From Fluctibacter corallii (GTDB lineage Bacteria; Pseudomonadota; Gammaproteobacteria; Enterobacterales; Alteromonadaceae): 64,000 nt of DNA. The notes beneath the pieces were generated by a model, which was not told where the DNA came from, searched no databases, and was given only the letters and a program-made list of their open reading frames with translations. Where the stretch lies: NCBI RefSeq assembly GCF_025751585.1, contig NZ_JAOWKX010000007.1, forward strand, positions 124,001-188,000, given 5' to 3'. Below, piece by piece: positions 27,226-37,064 of this stretch (position 1 is its first letter; every line of letters starts with the position of its first letter). Made by a program: the position numbers and the translations under genes.

Positions 27226-28337
27226 GACGTTTTCTCCGTCAAATACGCAATTCGCTGGCTTACAAAAGTTCGAATGTCAGGCGTCAGTTCTGCACTCTGG
27301 CTAACATACAAATAGGCATCATGCGCTTGATGAAAGTGACCCATGCGCTCTGAAGAAATAGCGTATCCTATCCACCAAGGTACATGCTCGGGCGAGGCTG
27401 TAACCAAATATTGATAATCCTGAAGCGCAATCTCAAACTGCTCTGTCGTCATCGCTAGGTTAGCTCTTAATGCGATGTAATCCAGACTTAGATTCGCCAT
27501 CGGAATTGCAACATTCAGTACCGTCAGTGCATCACGAGGTCGTGCAAGTTGGTGGAATAGTCTGGCTAGCATCATGCGTAATTCTGGCTTTTGTTCAAAT
27601 GTAACAATAGCGGTTTCTAATGTTTGTATCGCTTGTTTACTATCACCAACCGCAAATAACAGTGAGGCTTGCTGCTTAATGGCATCAACATTCTCTGGCT
27701 CGCGCTGAATCAGTGTGTTCAATAATGCGATAGCGTGCAGGTGATCCCGCGTTTGTACTGCAAGGCGGATTTGCTGCCTTAACTGCGTATTAGTTAGGTC
27801 ATTGGGTTGATGTGCAGTAATAATCGCTTCAGATTGCGTGTCAGGTTGAACTATCGATTCAGCGTCCATCGTTTGTGCTAAATCAGTCGCGGTTACTGTA
27901 TCCGATTCAACATTATGCTGATACTTCACCTCTGACATTGTCGGTTGTGCCACCTCAGAAGACGAAGTAGTCGAAGGATCGGTATAATCTACCCCCAACT
28001 CGGCAATATCACCCACATCAGAAGGCAGTTTAGGTACAACTGACGCTCTAGGGTTTGTGAGGTTACTTACCTTGGCCTGTCTCTCATTGACCTGGCTTAA
28101 CTTAGTAGCACTATTTATCACAGGTTCCGCAAACCCTGCCCGTTCACTGTGTTCTATTTCGTTAACATCAGAAAACGCTGGAATAAACACCCATGCCATT
28201 ATAATGCTAATCACAACCACCAATACGACCAGTACTGGTTTGGTCGCTGATGACGAGGATGGCTGATAATCAGCCTGCTGCTGTTGAGTATGCTGACGAG
28301 CGTCAAGATCCTTCAGCATTTTATTCACGACACTCAT
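27222..28337 (-). CDS. mshN: MSHA biogenesis protein MshN (TPR)
   Basis: 371 residues from ATG 28337, beginning MSVVNKMLKDLDARQ, the usual MshN opening. A single membrane helix (about residues 35-54) is followed by a low-complexity Ser/Thr-rich linker and then TPR repeats in the last 170 residues. The internal ATG overlaps the mshM stop as ATGA. The longer frame adds a cysteine-rich leader with no family support. It is probably an inner-membrane protein with a periplasmic scaffold. Confidence 0.87.
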   Translation of the reverse strand: MSVVNKMLKDLDARQHTQQQQADYQPSSSSATKPVLVVLVVVISIIMAWVFIPAFSDVNEIEHSERAGFAEPVINSATKLSQVNERQAKVSNLTNPRASVVPKLPSDVGDIAELGVDYTDPSTTSSSEVAQPTMSEVKYQHNVESDTVTATDLAQTMDAESIVQPDTQSEAIITAHQPNDLTNTQLRQQIRLAVQTRDHLHAIALLNTLIQREPENVDAIKQQASLLFAVGDSKQAIQTLETAIVTFEQKPELRMMLARLFHQLARPRDALTVLNVAIPMANLSLDYIALRANLAMTTEQFEIALQDYQYLVTASPEHVPWWIGYAISSERMGHFHQAHDAYLYVSQSAELTPDIRTFVSQRIAYLTEKTS

Positions 28338-29242
28338 GCGAACATACCTAACGACCAACCTACACCCGCCAACGCCACGGCACCAGCAAACGCCAACACG
28401 CTGGCCACTTGCCAATAAGGAGACGGAAGATCATCCGCAGCTTCCGTATCTTGTGCCGCGAGTCGCACATGCTTTGTATCGACTGACTGCTTGCCTTCTC
28501 CGTACGCTAACATCAACGCTTTATGGCACAGCACATTTACAATGCGAGGCGTTCCGTGGCTTGAACGATACAGGAGTTTGCACACACGTTGGTTAAATAT
28601 GTTGTCATGTTTCGCGCCAGCGACGCGCATACGATGTCGAACATATTGATAAACCTGATCGGCGTTCATTAATACCAATTGGTAAGAGAACGTAATACGT
28701 TGCTTAAGTTGGCGTAACTCAGGCATCGCCAACTTTTCATCCAGCTCTGGCTGGGCAAACAATACCACTTGCAGTAATTTGCGCGACTCCGTCTCCAAAT
28801 TAGTCATTAAACGCAAGGCTTCAATACTTTCAGTGGGCAAAGCTTGGGCTTCGTCGATAAGTAACACCACACTTTTATTTTGCTGATGAATGTCAATTAA
28901 ACGTGCCTGAATGCGCTGCGTAAACACTTGCTGATCACAATGTTCTGTCAGTTCAACTCCCAATTCAGACGCGACTGCACGGCGCAACTCAGTAGGAGAT
29001 AAATACGGATTAGGAATATAGGCGGTAACAAAGTGCGCGGGTAACTCGTTCAATAGCTTTCGACAAATCAGGGTTTTACCTGTACCGACTTCACCCGTTA
29101 CTTTGATAAAGCCTTCTCCCGTTTTCAGCGCCATCATCAGCACGTTCATCGCTTCTTTGTGAGACGGTAAACCAAAAAAATAACTGGTATTGGGCGTTAA
29201 CGTGAAAGGCAGTTCGTTTATCCCAAAATGATACAAATACAT
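28334..29242 (-). CDS. mshM: MSHA biogenesis AAA ATPase MshM (ExeA-like)
   Basis: 302 residues starting MYLYHFGINELPF, with Walker A GEVGTGKT at about 50-57, Walker B VVLLIDEAQ, and a C-terminal hydrophobic helix. Related to ExeA/GspA, which helps place the secretin through the peptidoglycan. The ATG at 29242 is 4 nt after the mshL stop; the longer frame adds a leader overlapping mshL. Confidence 0.9.
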   Translation of the reverse strand: MYLYHFGINELPFTLTPNTSYFFGLPSHKEAMNVLMMALKTGEGFIKVTGEVGTGKTLICRKLLNELPAHFVTAYIPNPYLSPTELRRAVASELGVELTEHCDQQVFTQRIQARLIDIHQQNKSVVLLIDEAQALPTESIEALRLMTNLETESRKLLQVVLFAQPELDEKLAMPELRQLKQRITFSYQLVLMNADQVYQYVRHRMRVAGAKHDNIFNQRVCKLLYRSSHGTPRIVNVLCHKALMLAYGEGKQSVDTKHVRLAAQDTEAADDLPSPYWQVASVLAFAGAVALAGVGWSLGMFA

Positions 29243-29246
29243 GTTG

Positions 29247-30929
29247 CTATTCCACGTATAACCAGTCGGCCATTTGCGTCTGACTTCTCTTAAGTTGCTC
29301 TTTCCATGTATTGGCATTTACAACCGTCGGTTTAAGCAAGATCACCAGTTCTTTTTTGCTCTCTACATCGCGCTTACCTTTGAACAGATTGCCTAGAATG
29401 GGAATGTCACCCAGTAAAGGCGTTTTCGACTGCTGATTCGACACCATAGATTGCATCAAACCGCCAATCACGACTATTTCGCCAGAACGCGCGTGAATCA
29501 CAGTATCAGATTCTCGAATATTGCTTTGCGCCAATGGCAAGACAAACCGCTCTTCGTTTAGGGTAACGATTTTTTCTTGCTCTTGAGTTTCAATCACTGA
29601 GGGATGCACATGCAGCAACACACTTCCCTCATCATCAATTTGTGGCGTGACATCAAGGGCAATACCTGAGAAAAATGGCGTCAGTTCGATATTAGGAGTG
29701 ACTGTTGTGGTGCCAGACGTAATCGTGTTCTGGTTCGATACTTCAGTGACAAAGTATTCATCATCTCCGACTTTGATCACCGCCTTTTGGTTATTGGTAG
29801 CCGTCACACGTGGGCTAGACAGCACTTGCACATTTCCCTGTGTTTCCAACAAGCTCAGCACGCCTGAAAAGTTTTGGTTCACGAAAGACAAACTGGTAAT
29901 GCCGCCCAACGCAGCAGTGATGCCATTGCCGAAATTTCCTGACGTAGTAGAAAAAGTTAAATCGGTGTCTCCCGTATTGGCTATGAGATCGTCGGCATTT
30001 TTAACGATTTTATTCCAATTAATACCTTGCTGAAATTCATCGTTCAAAGCCACTTCAATAATACGAGCCTCTAATACCACTTGACGCTGTACAATCTCTT
30101 CAGAGGTTTTTAAGAAACGTTTTATGCCACGAATTTCTGAAGGCAATGCGCGTACCGTTACCAAACCAGCCTGCGGCGTCACCATGACCGAGCGGCCATC
30201 TTCATTCCCAATCATGGCTTGAAGCGTGGCTTGTAAGTCAGACCAAAAATTCGTTTCCGTGCGGGTTTGTATATTGGTGCCGTTCACGTTATTGGTGAAG
30301 CGATTTCCCCCTAAATTACTAGAATTGGTGCTATTCCCACTGAAGTTATTTACGCCATTATTGTTATTGTAACCATTTCCATTGGTTTGAGAAATCCCGC
30401 CAGTCGTGATACTTGTTTGGGTTGCGCCTTCTCGTTCCATCAATAAATAGTTAACCGAGATGGTTTCCGTTCGCATTCCAGCAGGAAAAACTCGATACAC
30501 CTGACCTTTTTTCTGAATTTCATAGCCATACATCTCTGAAACTAGCTCAAACACCTCATCCATTTTGACTTGTTTCAAATGAAGTGAAATGTCACCTGTC
30601 ACCTCAGGGTGTACGGCAACGCTATAAAGCGAATCAGATACCAGGCTGGTAAAAAACGCCCGCGCAGGCACAGCCTCTGCGCTAATATCATACTTTTCTT
30701 CAGCGAATAAAGACGGCGTTGCTCTGGCAGATGTTGGAGCTAACAAGTTTTCAATGGCGGGAGGAATCGTTCCCAACGCTTGCGGTCGAGCGGCTTGGGG
30801 TTGCTGCGCTTGCATTTCTGCCATAGCAGCATCAATCGATGTTACCGCTGGTGTATCCTCCGTCGACTGACAGCCAACGAGTAAGATAAGAAAAAGGGCG
30901 ATCAACCATTTAGAATTTTGATGATACAT
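29247..30929 (-). CDS. mshL: MSHA secretin MshL
   Basis: 560 residues with lipobox LLVGC near residue 20, so probably an outer-membrane lipoprotein. N-domain repeats follow, then an Asn-rich insert (about 180-215), and the secretin core has [16 protein letters not shown] replaced here by [16 protein letters not shown]. It forms the outer-membrane pore through which the MSHA fibre exits. It overlaps mshK by 20 nt. Confidence 0.93.
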   Translation of the reverse strand: MYHQNSKWLIALFLILLVGCQSTEDTPAVTSIDAAMAEMQAQQPQAARPQALGTIPPAIENLLAPTSARATPSLFAEEKYDISAEAVPARAFFTSLVSDSLYSVAVHPEVTGDISLHLKQVKMDEVFELVSEMYGYEIQKKGQVYRVFPAGMRTETISVNYLLMEREGATQTSITTGGISQTNGNGYNNNNGVNNFSGNSTNSSNLGGNRFTNNVNGTNIQTRTETNFWSDLQATLQAMIGNEDGRSVMVTPQAGLVTVRALPSEIRGIKRFLKTSEEIVQRQVVLEARIIEVALNDEFQQGINWNKIVKNADDLIANTGDTDLTFSTTSGNFGNGITAALGGITSLSFVNQNFSGVLSLLETQGNVQVLSSPRVTATNNQKAVIKVGDDEYFVTEVSNQNTITSGTTTVTPNIELTPFFSGIALDVTPQIDDEGSVLLHVHPSVIETQEQEKIVTLNEERFVLPLAQSNIRESDTVIHARSGEIVVIGGLMQSMVSNQQSKTPLLGDIPILGNLFKGKRDVESKKELVILLKPTVVNANTWKEQLKRSQTQMADWLYVE

Positions 30930-31335
30930 GTTTTGCTACGTTGTTATTATTAGTATAAAGAGTGAGCGTATGCTGAGCATGTTTCAGCGTAACACCAGAG
31001 GGGCGAATGGCAATCAATGTCATCCCTCTTACATTATCGCCCTCGTACACAGTCTTGCCGTTAATGATCGCTTTCCGGCTATGCTCAGAAAAGAAAATGG
31101 CATTAACGTTCAGGTCGGTATCAGATAGATCTTCATCCTCATTTGCTTGGGCGCGCGGCGCTTTTATCAACGGTCGGGTGGGATCAACGAGGACGACGTC
31201 AGGTTGTTTTGCAATGGCACTGTGAGCGGTTGTTAACACGATGAACAAACCACTCACGGCTATCATGCAGAAAAATACACCTACAAGATTCCCCTGACAT
31301 CGTGCGTTTGACGCGCGTTGACAATTACGGCGCAT
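30910..31335 (-). CDS. mshK: MSHA biogenesis protein MshK
   Basis: 141 residues. An N-terminal hydrophobic signal (about residues 16-42) is followed by DPTRPL and a PilP/GspC-like short beta domain (NAIFFSEHSRKAIINGKTV). It is likely the periplasmic linker that contacts the MshL secretin. The start overlaps mshJ by 11 nt. Confidence 0.85.
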   Translation of the reverse strand: MRRNCQRASNARCQGNLVGVFFCMIAVSGLFIVLTTAHSAIAKQPDVVLVDPTRPLIKAPRAQANEDEDLSDTDLNVNAIFFSEHSRKAIINGKTVYEGDNVRGMTLIAIRPSGVTLKHAQHTLTLYTNNNNVAKHVSSKF

Positions 31336-31993
31336 GTGCGACTCCTATAAATGCATTGCTCATACTCAGTGTATACAACTCAATCGAGACCTGTGCAAGC
31401 GGGTAGCGCGTCACTTCATACTCTAACCCTTGCCAATAAAACTGCCAAGGCAATGCCTGCAACTTGGCCAGATAGCGCTGAATGGCGAAGTACTGCCCTT
31501 CTACCCTGAGTGTCATGCCGTGTTGATATACATTCAGAGAAGACGTCTGTGTTACCTCAGTTTCACTTAACAATGGTACTGGCGGCAAAGAACGCATTGA
31601 AACCAACGTGACATCATGGGTTTCGGTTAGAACCGTTTCCAGTAATCCAGCCATCGACTCTGGTGGCACTAGCGCATCAGTAAATTGTGCCAAGCGCTGC
31701 GTAAATTGCACCTCTTCGGTATCAAGTTGTTGAATTTGAGATTTAATCGGTGCGTCCGGATCGGTGGCTAACGCCATATTTAACTGAGTTATTCGCTGTT
31801 CTAGCGCCGACAATGCCTGAGACTGAGCCTCAATCTCAGACAACCGCTTATCGCGGGCGATAAGCGCAGGCTCCAATAGGAACACAAAGCCAACCAATAG
31901 AATCAGAATGCCACCAGCAACCATAATGAGGCTTCTTTCCCGCAACGACAGCGCATAAAAATAGTCAGCATAGCGTTGAAAAGTCAGCGTCAT
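31325..31993 (-). CDS. mshJ: MSHA biogenesis protein MshJ (PilO/GspM-like)
   Basis: 222 residues with a short cytosolic N-terminus, one membrane helix (about residues 22-42), a coiled coil, and a ferredoxin-like periplasmic domain. Equivalent to PilO/GspM in the inner-membrane alignment complex. ATGA overlap with the preceding gene. Confidence 0.88.
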   Translation of the reverse strand: MTLTFQRYADYFYALSLRERSLIMVAGGILILLVGFVFLLEPALIARDKRLSEIEAQSQALSALEQRITQLNMALATDPDAPIKSQIQQLDTEEVQFTQRLAQFTDALVPPESMAGLLETVLTETHDVTLVSMRSLPPVPLLSETEVTQTSSLNVYQHGMTLRVEGQYFAIQRYLAKLQALPWQFYWQGLEYEVTRYPLAQVSIELYTLSMSNAFIGVAHAP

Positions 31994-32637
31994 TGGCGCA
32001 CCTCGTTGACTTGCTTTAACACCTTAGGAACGGAGCTACCCGAAGGTGCAATTTCAGAGCTTACCGTAAATGCAAGCGTGCCATTATTCGTTTCACCTTC
32101 GCGCGTGATTACCGCCGAAGCAAATTGCTTGCCTCGAAAAAACGGCATAGCGCTTAACGAAACAATCCACTTTGGAACGGCAGCAGAATTCAACGCATGT
32201 CCCATAATCTCGGTCTTATCCGAACGTAAGTACATGTGCGTAATCCATAAATCTTCTGAGGGATACTTCGCCATATCTATCAGCATTTGGGCGTAATTAA
32301 CCTGTTGCTGTGTCTCACGACTATCTAGTGCTTGAAGAATGGCGGTTTGCATCTCTTTGTTCGCTAATTTTTCAGATAATAACGCCTGTAATCTAGGGTT
32401 TTCTGTGCGCGTTGCGGCCGCTGTAGACAAAGCATCAACGACTTTTTGTTGCTCATTTACCTGACGATTTAATGAGGTTAACACCCGCTCATCTTGTTGC
32501 AAAGAATAGGTAACACCAGCCCATAAAAAACACACTCCACTCAGAATGACAAGCCACAATAGCAACACAAACACAGGATTAATCAATACGATGTTGGGTT
32601 TAAATTCGTCGGTATAAAAGTTAACGTGCGTTTTCAT
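31990..32637 (-). CDS. mshI2: MSHA biogenesis protein MshI2 (PilN-like)
   Basis: 215 residues: a short cytosolic segment beginning MKTHVNFYTDEFKP (a PilM-contacting type), a membrane helix (about 18-40), then a coiled coil and periplasmic domain. PilN-like partner of MshJ. The start overlaps the mshI1 stop as ATGA. Confidence 0.86.
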   Translation of the reverse strand: MKTHVNFYTDEFKPNIVLINPVFVLLLWLVILSGVCFLWAGVTYSLQQDERVLTSLNRQVNEQQKVVDALSTAAATRTENPRLQALLSEKLANKEMQTAILQALDSRETQQQVNYAQMLIDMAKYPSEDLWITHMYLRSDKTEIMGHALNSAAVPKWIVSLSAMPFFRGKQFASAVITREGETNNGTLAFTVSSEIAPSGSSVPKVLKQVNEVRQ

Positions 32638-33593
32638 ACTGCACCTGCTCGAGCCTGCGAAGGCAGGTCAATACGCCCTCGTTCTTGCGTCATTGCGGCC
32701 GACAGACTGACCGCATAAAAATCGCTGTCACAGGGGAAAGTATGATTAAGCGTTGCCATGATATTCTCAACAGGCATCAGTAACGCTTTCTCCAAACTGC
32801 GCTCGAGCGCGTTAGCATCGCGTGACTCAACGATAACTTTTGCTAACCTTACTGGCGCTTGACGTAACTGGCTTTCGTAATAATCGAGCGATCGCTGTAT
32901 TTCGACACTCAACTCTTCGATTACCCCCAAGTTTAGCGCTTGCTCCGTCAATGTAGACAGGTTTTCGTAGCCTCTTAAGCGGCGGATAAAATAAATGCAT
33001 CCTTGTTTCGCTATCACCAAACTCAGCTCCCCTCCATGTCGTTGGAAGATGATGAGGCAAGCTTGTTCATTAGTATCTATTAGATGCAGTAGATCCAATT
33101 CTGCCACAGAGATTTTCTTTAATGACAGTTGGGCAGACTTCAGACCATCGCAAATAGACTGAATATGAGACTGAGTAACGGCAACCACATTCACTTTATT
33201 GGCACCCGACGTTTGAACGGGCATATCAAAGTAATCTATCGCCATAGGTTGTTCGTGTCCCAGCACGTCAGCGGCGGTCCAACTCAGCGCCTGTCGCATT
33301 TCGCTGTCTTCTACGCGAGGGCGCTCCAATTGAAATAACTGATAAAGGTTAGGGTGAATACTGACAAATGTGGGCGTAAAGTGAAGTTTTTGCGATTCAA
33401 CCAGTGTACTTAATGCCGTTTCCCACCCTTCATAGGCCAATGAGTGGCAGCTATGCACTGCCACACCTTGTGGTGCGCGCTTTAAAATTAGTATCTGAAT
33501 GCCAGACGCACTGAACTCAATGCCTACAGCATGAAAGTTTGACGTTGCCTGCAAACGCGTTTTTATAAATTCACGCCAGCCCGCTCTTACCAT
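32634..33593 (-). CDS. mshI: MSHA biogenesis protein MshI1 (PilM-like)
   Basis: 319 residues, cytosolic, with an actin-like PilM/GspL-cytosolic layout (AVGIEFSASGIQILILKR at the N-terminus). First gene of the msh operon. No mshH (CsrD-type) gene precedes it; instead prkB is divergent, with 178 bp between them to hold both promoters. Confidence 0.86.
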   Translation of the reverse strand: MVRAGWREFIKTRLQATSNFHAVGIEFSASGIQILILKRAPQGVAVHSCHSLAYEGWETALSTLVESQKLHFTPTFVSIHPNLYQLFQLERPRVEDSEMRQALSWTAADVLGHEQPMAIDYFDMPVQTSGANKVNVVAVTQSHIQSICDGLKSAQLSLKKISVAELDLLHLIDTNEQACLIIFQRHGGELSLVIAKQGCIYFIRRLRGYENLSTLTEQALNLGVIEELSVEIQRSLDYYESQLRQAPVRLAKVIVESRDANALERSLEKALLMPVENIMATLNHTFPCDSDFYAVSLSAAMTQERGRIDLPSQARAGAV

Positions 33594-33771
33594 TCGGGTC
33601 TTTCTTATCGTTATTGCCCATAATGTGCCATTACAGCAAAGTTTTACGTAAATCGCTAGGGTATATCACGCATGCGAATAACAACTATCACGGCATTAGT
33701 ACACCAAATAACTTGACCTTCACACCCGCGATTGCTTATAAATAGCGTTCCTCATAACGAAAAAATGTCCT
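33594..33771. promoter_or_regulatory. Divergent promoter region of the msh operon and prkB
   Basis: 178 bp between two divergent starts. It is AT-rich (for example GCTTATAAATAGCG near 33735-33748), but I cannot assign a convincing -35/-10 pair for the msh side. Promoter presence is inferred from geometry. Confidence 0.45.
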
Positions 33772-34677
33772 ATGTCTGTTAAACATCCGATCATTGCTAT
33801 TACCGGCTCTTCTGGCGCGGGTACCACTACAACAACGAATGCTATCAGGCATATTTTCCGTAAATTAAGTATTAATAATCCCGCCATTGTCGCTGGCGAC
33901 AGCTTTCACCGATATACACGTCCTGAAATGGAAGTCGAAATTCGTAAGGCTCAAGAACAAGGCAAACACATCAGCTACTTTGGCCCCAAAGCCAACGACT
34001 TTAAATTACTAGAGAAATTGTTTCGTGAGTATGGTGATTCTGGCCGAGGCCAGCATCGTCAATATTTACATACCTTTGATGAAGCCGTTCCCTTTAACCA
34101 AATGCCAGGCACCTTCACGCCGTGGCAAGACTTGCCTGACAATACAGATCTTCTATTTTACGAAGGCTTGCATGGCGGCGTTGCCACAGACAAAACCAAT
34201 GTCGCTCAACATGTTGATCTACTGGTTGGCATGGTGCCTATTGTTAACTTGGAATGGATACAAAAAATCGTTCGCGATACCACAGATCGTGGTCACTCAC
34301 GCGAAGCCGTTATGAGCAGTATTGTGCGTAGTTTGGACGATTACTTTAAATACATAACGCCACAATTTTCTAGCACACATGTGAATTTTCAGCGCGTTCC
34401 CACAGTAGATACTTCCAACCCATTTAGCGCGCGTGAAATTCCTACCCAAGATGAAAGTTTTGTCGTAGTGCGTTTTCGCCGAGAAATGAAAAACGTAGAT
34501 TTTCCGTATTTACTGCAAATGATTGACGGTGCCTTTATGTCACGCATCAATACATTGGTGGTACCTGGAGGCAAAATGGGGCTAGCCATGGAGCTCATTT
34601 TAAGCCCATTGATCGAAGAGTTGCTCGACAAAAAGCGCCGAGCAGGCTTTCAAATGGATTGGGTGTTTGATAAATAA
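33772..34677 (+). CDS. prkB: Phosphoribulokinase-like protein PrkB
   Basis: 301 residues with the P-loop GSSGAGTTTTT at about 12-22 and the family segments GDSFHRYTRPEM and YFGPKANDF. Proteobacterial PrkB resembles Calvin-cycle phosphoribulokinase, but it occurs in non-autotrophs and no RuBisCO genes are seen here. The physiological substrate is uncertain. Stand-alone gene upstream of ompR. Confidence 0.92.
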   Translation: MSVKHPIIAITGSSGAGTTTTTNAIRHIFRKLSINNPAIVAGDSFHRYTRPEMEVEIRKAQEQGKHISYFGPKANDFKLLEKLFREYGDSGRGQHRQYLHTFDEAVPFNQMPGTFTPWQDLPDNTDLLFYEGLHGGVATDKTNVAQHVDLLVGMVPIVNLEWIQKIVRDTTDRGHSREAVMSSIVRSLDDYFKYITPQFSSTHVNFQRVPTVDTSNPFSAREIPTQDESFVVVRFRREMKNVDFPYLLQMIDGAFMSRINTLVVPGGKMGLAMELILSPLIEELLDKKRRAGFQMDWVFDK

Positions 34678-34735
34678 CACCGTAAGTTAGACAAACTTTG
34701 TAACAATCCAGCGTCACTTCATTACGCACCTAATC

Positions 34736-34764
34736 TTTTGTAATTCAGTACTTTCTTTTATAGT
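34736..34764 (+). promoter_or_regulatory. Possible sigma-70 promoter of ompR
   Basis: TTTTGT and TATAGT are 17 bp apart, about 30 bp before the ompR start. The -35 is weak; assignment is tentative. Confidence 0.35.
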
Positions 34765-34793
34765 GGCTTATACGCTTCTATGGGATTCTGAGA

Positions 34794-35519
34794 ATGGGAC
34801 AAGAGACACCAAAAATACTCGTCGTTGACGATGACATGCGTTTACGTAGTTTGCTAGAACGCTATCTGGTTGAGCAGGGCTTTCAAGTACGCGCGGCTGC
34901 TAATTCAGAACAAATGGATCGTTTACTAGAACGAGAAAATTTTCATTTAATGGTATTGGATCTTATGCTTCCCGGTGAAGATGGATTGTCGATTTGTCGC
35001 CGTCTGAGGCAAAAAGATAACGCACTCCCCATTGTGATGTTGACCGCAAAAGGAGATGAAGTTGATCGTATTATCGGCCTTGAAATGGGCGCTGACGATT
35101 ACTTGCCTAAGCCCTTTAACCCAAGAGAACTGCTAGCGCGAATTAAAGCCGTTTTACGTCGTAAAACAACAGAAGTTCCGGGCGCACCTTCTCAAGAAGA
35201 GCAAATTATTGAATTTGGTAAATACAAACTCAACCTCGCAACGAGGGAAATGCGAGCAGGAGATGAGCCACTCACGCTAACAAGTGGCGAATTCGCCGTG
35301 TTAAAATCACTGGTGACCCACCCCCGTGAACCATTATCACGCGATAAATTAATGAATCTTGCCCGCGGTCGTGATTACAGCGCACTAGAACGCAGCATTG
35401 ACGTTCAAGTATCTCGCTTAAGACGTATGCTAGAAGATGATCCAGCAAACCCAAGGTATATTCAGACGGTCTGGGGCTTGGGATATGTCTTCGTGCCTGA
35501 TGGTGACAGTGCTAACTGA
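34794..35519 (+). CDS. ompR: Response regulator OmpR
   Basis: 241 residues: a receiver domain with the acidic pocket DDD (12-14), phosphoacceptor Asp56 in VLDLMLPGEDG, and Lys in the PKPFNPREL segment. A winged-helix domain follows, with LTSGEFAVL and IQTVWGLGYVFVP. With EnvZ it regulates outer-membrane porins in response to osmolarity and pH. envZ follows after 37 bp, presumably on the same transcript. Confidence 0.96.
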   Translation: MGQETPKILVVDDDMRLRSLLERYLVEQGFQVRAAANSEQMDRLLERENFHLMVLDLMLPGEDGLSICRRLRQKDNALPIVMLTAKGDEVDRIIGLEMGADDYLPKPFNPRELLARIKAVLRRKTTEVPGAPSQEEQIIEFGKYKLNLATREMRAGDEPLTLTSGEFAVLKSLVTHPREPLSRDKLMNLARGRDYSALERSIDVQVSRLRRMLEDDPANPRYIQTVWGLGYVFVPDGDSAN

Positions 35520-35556
35520 TTCCGTACTTCACATTTAACAGTGAGCAAACAAAGAC

Positions 35557-36861
35557 GTGACTCTTCTTCCCCGCAGTGCATTTGGTCAAACGGTATTGCT
35601 GATTGGTGTGCTGCTGCTCATCAATCAGGTATTTTCGTATCTGTCGGTGACCTATTATTTTATTAAGCCCAATTACGAGCAGATAAATTCTCTCATTGCT
35701 TCTCAGGTCAAAACCCTTTACTTGCACGAAGCAGAGTTGGCTGACCCGCAAGCTAAAGCACGTCTATTTCAAGAAACCGGTATTGCAGTGTTAAATCAAG
35801 CACAGGCAGAAGAGCTAGGGTTAAATCAGGCCCGCTACTACCGTTTTTTCTCACGAGAATTGTCGGCACACCTTGATGGAGAGGCGGATGTTCGTTTAAG
35901 TGCCACAGAGCCTTATCGCATTTGGGTTAACCCACCTCAACACGAAGATCTTTGGATCGTACTTCCTATGTCTGGCATTGGAGAAACCGAAATATCTCCT
36001 TTAACCATCTATTTATTAGTCATCGGTATATTGAGTGTGGCAGGTGGCTGGATATTCGTAAGGAGACTTAACCGCCCTCTGCATGCGTTGCAGCACGCTG
36101 CCATCGAAGTAGGAAGAGGCAGTTTTCCGGAGCCACTAAAGGAAGAAGGCTCAACAGAGATGATCGAAGTGACCTCCGCATTTAACCGTATGTCGAAAGG
36201 AATCAAGCAATTAGAAGATGATAGAGCACTCTTAACTGCGGGAATCTCTCATGACTTACGTACACCACTCACCCGCATTCGTCTTGCTACTGAAATGCTT
36301 CCAGAGGACCAAGACTGGATTAAAGAAGGCATCGTAAATGACATCGAAGATATGAATGATATCATCGATCAGTTCATCGACTATGTGCGTCAAGATCAGG
36401 AAGAACAACGTGAAGACGCTGACATTAACGACATTATTTGTGACGCCGTACACGCCCGAAATCGAAGTCAGGAAAATAACGTCAGTTTGCAATTGTCTCA
36501 CCTACCTAAAATCAAGATTCGCCGTATTGCACTTAAACGGGTGATTGACAATTTGATGGAAAACGCATTTCGTTATGGCAGTCGTGACATTGATATTTCT
36601 TCCGGAATAGACAGCAAATCAAAAATGCTTTGGTTTACCATTAGAGACTATGGCCCAGGCATCCCAGAGAACCAGATAGAAACACTATTTCAACCTTTTA
36701 CCCAAGGCGATAAAGCCAGAGGCAGCCTAGGCTCTGGACTTGGGCTTGCGATTATTAAGCGCATTGTCGATTTGCATTACGGCAAAATTGTATTGAGCAA
36801 TCACCACGATGGCGGCCTAATCGCGAAAGTCTCAATCCCCATTAATGACATAACTGCTTAA
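35557..36861 (+). CDS. envZ: Osmosensor histidine kinase EnvZ
   Basis: 434 residues with membrane helices at about 10-30 and 147-168, separated by a periplasmic loop. A HAMP follows, then the H-box [15 protein letters not shown] with His232, and the ATP-binding N-box ([10 protein letters not shown]) and G boxes ([16 protein letters not shown]). Inner-membrane sensor kinase and phosphatase for OmpR. The start is GTG at 35557. The gene is slightly shorter than the 450 of E. coli. Confidence 0.95.
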   Translation: MTLLPRSAFGQTVLLIGVLLLINQVFSYLSVTYYFIKPNYEQINSLIASQVKTLYLHEAELADPQAKARLFQETGIAVLNQAQAEELGLNQARYYRFFSRELSAHLDGEADVRLSATEPYRIWVNPPQHEDLWIVLPMSGIGETEISPLTIYLLVIGILSVAGGWIFVRRLNRPLHALQHAAIEVGRGSFPEPLKEEGSTEMIEVTSAFNRMSKGIKQLEDDRALLTAGISHDLRTPLTRIRLATEMLPEDQDWIKEGIVNDIEDMNDIIDQFIDYVRQDQEEQREDADINDIICDAVHARNRSQENNVSLQLSHLPKIKIRRIALKRVIDNLMENAFRYGSRDIDISSGIDSKSKMLWFTIRDYGPGIPENQIETLFQPFTQGDKARGSLGSGLGLAIIKRIVDLHYGKIVLSNHHDGGLIAKVSIPINDITA

Positions 36862-36993
36862 CCGAAGATAGCCATTTTCCAAGCGAGCTTCTGTGGCTGC
36901 CTGTAACTAGACGGCAATTCGTAGCGCGCAGTCACTGTATTCATTCAGCAATAACATCTCAAGTACAGCTCATAGAGAGGGTGTCCGAAAAAC

Positions 36994-37018
36994 AAAAAAG
37001 CCCGTGATAACACGGGCC
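36994..37018 (-). terminator. Rho-independent terminator of pckA
   Basis: On the minus strand, GCCCGTG-TTAT-CACGGGC is followed by TTTTTTG, about 47 bp after the pckA stop. It also ends the spacer after envZ. Confidence 0.88.
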
Positions 37019-37064
37019 TAATAAACAGTTTCAAACGTGATGCACAAAACACTTCACAAGCGGG

